Origin: Arenicella sp.
Lineage (GTDB): Bacteria > Pseudomonadota > Gammaproteobacteria > Arenicellales > Arenicellaceae
Length of the DNA: 7,240 bases
NCBI GenBank assembly: GCA_023299895.1
Contig: JALZWI010000004.1
Location: 1-7,240 of the forward strand
Reading direction: 5' to 3'
Part shown: positions 6,087 through 7,240 of the stretch, in pieces
Position numbering within the stretch: position 1 is the first letter of the stretch
Layout: each line of letters begins with the position of its first letter
Position numbers and translations under genes: made by a program
Notes under the pieces: generated by a model
The model's input: only the letters and a program-made list of their open reading frames with translations
Told to the model about the DNA's origin: nothing
Databases searched by the model: none

Positions 6087-7115
6087 TTAATTTTCAGTGT
6101 CTTGCGACTTGCGTTCGCGTCGCTTGCCTTGTCCATATAAGCTAGTCTCATTCGACGGTGTTTTAGAAATTGATGAAGCCGGCTCACTCAGGCCTGTGTC
6201 TCTTTCTTCACTTACGTCAGTGCTTTTTAATCGTAAAGTCGATGCAGAATTATTTTTTTGTGATCGACCCTGATTACGAACATAACGACTGTGTTGCTTA
6301 GTACCAGCTCGTGGTGCTTTTTTGGTTTGCGCTAGATCATCAGGCCAATCAAGTTGAGCACTGCCAGCAGGGCGATGCCGAAACTCTTGGGCTTGCACAA
6401 AACGCCATTCACCTTCTTCTAATTTACCAAGTCTTAGTTCACCCACGCGCACACGTTTCAACCCGGTAACGTGCAAGCCAACCGCTTCACACATACGCCG
6501 AATTTGTCTTTTTTTGCCTTCTCGAAGAATAAACTGTAACTGATCTTCATTGAGTTGTTTGACTTTGGCATGTCGCAACGGCTTGCCATCGAGCTCCAAA
6601 CCGAACCTCAGTTGTTCTAATTGTTGCTCGGAGACTTCGTCGTTTACCCGCACTAAATATTCTTTTTCTAGGTCGCTGGCTTCGCCGATAAGTTGCTTAG
6701 CAATACGACCATCTTGAGTCAACACTAATAAGCCTTGGGAGTCTATATCAAGTCGACCCGCTGGCGCTAAACCCTTAAAATGACTGGGTTTAAGATGATT
6801 GCCGCTTTGGTCATACTCAGAGTGTGTCTCCTTTTGAATCAATCGCACGGCGGGAACATAATCATCTTCAGCTTGGCCGGACACATAACCGACAGGCTTA
6901 TTGATCATGATCGTGACACGTTCTTCTTGAATCGCTTTGGCTTTTTCAGTTAAGCTAATATCAACAGAGTCTGGAAACTTAACCCCTAAGGTATTAACAG
7001 TCTCACCATTAACTTTAACCAGGCCTTGTTCTATTAATTTATCCGCTTCTCGCCGCGAGCAGATGCCACGTTGTGACATCAGCTTTGATAATCGGTGGGT
7101 TATTGCGTCACTCAC
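6087..7115 (-). CDS. rluF: RluF-like 23S rRNA pseudouridine synthase with long basic C-terminal tail
   Basis: The 342-residue protein belongs to the RsuA/RluB/E/F family. An S4 RNA-binding domain fills about residues 7-55 ([20 protein letters not shown]). The catalytic domain starts at [10 protein letters not shown] (71-80), carries catalytic Asp123 in [10 protein letters not shown], then EKEYLVRV (150-157) and [14 protein letters not shown] (203-216). The DSQG after the catalytic Asp and the RQIRRMCE spelling are closer to RluF than to RluB, RluE or RsuA. E. coli RluF modifies U2604 and U2605 of 23S rRNA. Residues ~245-342 form a low-complexity tail rich in Lys, Arg, Ser and Gln, as in several family members, probably for RNA contact. 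The GTG start is forced by an in-frame TGA two codons upstream (7119-7121). It starts 17 bases after the purB stop and probably shares that transcript. RluF rather than another paralogue is about 65% sure. Confidence 0.9.
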   Translation of the reverse strand: MSDAITHRLSKLMSQRGICSRREADKLIEQGLVKVNGETVNTLGVKFPDSVDISLTEKAKAIQEERVTIMINKPVGYVSGQAEDDYVPAVRLIQKETHSEYDQSGNHLKPSHFKGLAPAGRLDIDSQGLLVLTQDGRIAKQLIGEASDLEKEYLVRVNDEVSEQQLEQLRFGLELDGKPLRHAKVKQLNEDQLQFILREGKKRQIRRMCEAVGLHVTGLKRVRVGELRLGKLEEGEWRFVQAQEFRHRPAGSAQLDWPDDLAQTKKAPRAGTKQHSRYVRNQGRSQKNNSASTLRLKSTDVSEERDTGLSEPASSISKTPSNETSLYGQGKRRERKSQDTEN

Positions 7116-7132
7116 TTTTCATGCCTAGCAGG

Positions 7133-7240
7133 CTAATTCTTTTTAGCCAATTCAGCAGCTAAACCAATATAGTTTGCCGGTGTTAGTTTTTTTAATTCTG
7201 TTTTAACTGCGACAGGTAATTCCAAAGTTTCAATAAAAAT
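7133..7240 (-). CDS. purB: Adenylosuccinate lyase, C-terminal end (partial, runs off right edge)
   Basis: The minus-strand frame entering at the right edge gives 35 residues before a TAG at 7133-7135. It contains FIETLELP and then LTPANYIGLA, which match the C-terminus of the E. coli-type PurB (FIDGLALP, followed by MTPANYIGRA). PurB catalyses two purine-pathway steps: SAICAR to AICAR plus fumarate, and adenylosuccinate to AMP plus fumarate. The match is short but the LTPANYIG block at the very end of a protein is distinctive. It is the most upstream gene seen in the purB-rluF-pxpABC run, and no terminator lies in the 17 bases before the next gene, so the promoter for the run may lie beyond the window. 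Confidence 0.8.
   Translation of the reverse strand: MFIETLELPVAVKTELKKLTPANYIGLAAELAKKN

Noticed and set aside
7123..7133. Small hairpin GCCT-AGC-AGGC between purB and the rluF-like gene
   Set aside because: Four-base arms with a three-base loop are too small, and there is no T-run in the direction of transcription. It probably does not stop the operon transcript.
1..7240. CRISPR array, insertion sequence, prophage, tRNA or defence system
   Set aside because: I saw no regularly spaced repeats, terminal inverted repeats, transposase or integrase motifs, cloverleaf sequences or defence-protein motifs. Gene content looks chromosomal and metabolic.

Overview
The window is an ordinary-density chromosomal segment of a moderately AT-rich Gammaproteobacterium, probably a marine or free-living one. 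The support is an E. coli-type adenylosuccinate lyase C-terminus, an RluF-like pseudouridine synthase, a Blc-like lipocalin and a gammaproteobacterial Zur-like operator. Genus or order cannot be decided from the sequence. No mobile element, tRNA, rRNA or CRISPR array is visible.

Layout, left to right. (1) Positions 1-1158, minus strand: a polytopic membrane protein that runs off the left edge. Its first ~105 residues look like the start of an EamA/DMT transporter, but the rest does not. (2) Positions 1159-1268: a divergent intergenic region. (3) Positions 1269-1859, plus: a Blc-like lipocalin with an N-terminal hydrophobic segment. (4) Positions 1856-3127, minus: metY, O-acetylhomoserine sulfhydrylase. 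(5) Positions 3128-3283: a divergent control region with two AATGTT-containing palindromes, one close to a Zur box. (6) Positions 3284-3703, plus: a small MerC-family membrane protein. (7) Positions 3700-7240, minus: a tight run read purB (3' end only) > rluF-like > pxpA > pxpB > pxpC, with gaps of 17, 0, 12 and 2 bases.

How the genes work together: PxpA, PxpB and PxpC form the prokaryotic ATP-dependent 5-oxoprolinase, which returns 5-oxo-L-proline (pyroglutamate) to glutamate. They appear to be co-transcribed with a purine-synthesis gene and an rRNA-modification gene, so this damage-repair function is carried in a housekeeping transcription unit. metY makes homocysteine by direct sulfhydrylation. 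The MerC-like protein may be a zinc-responsive metal transporter, judged from its upstream site. The lipocalin probably works in the envelope.

Most notable: the apparent chimeric membrane protein at the left edge, the Zur-like operator at the MerC gene, the zero-gap in-frame rluF/pxpA junction, and two convergent gene pairs with the same 4-base stop-to-stop overlap. I did not find a convincing wholly new multi-gene system.
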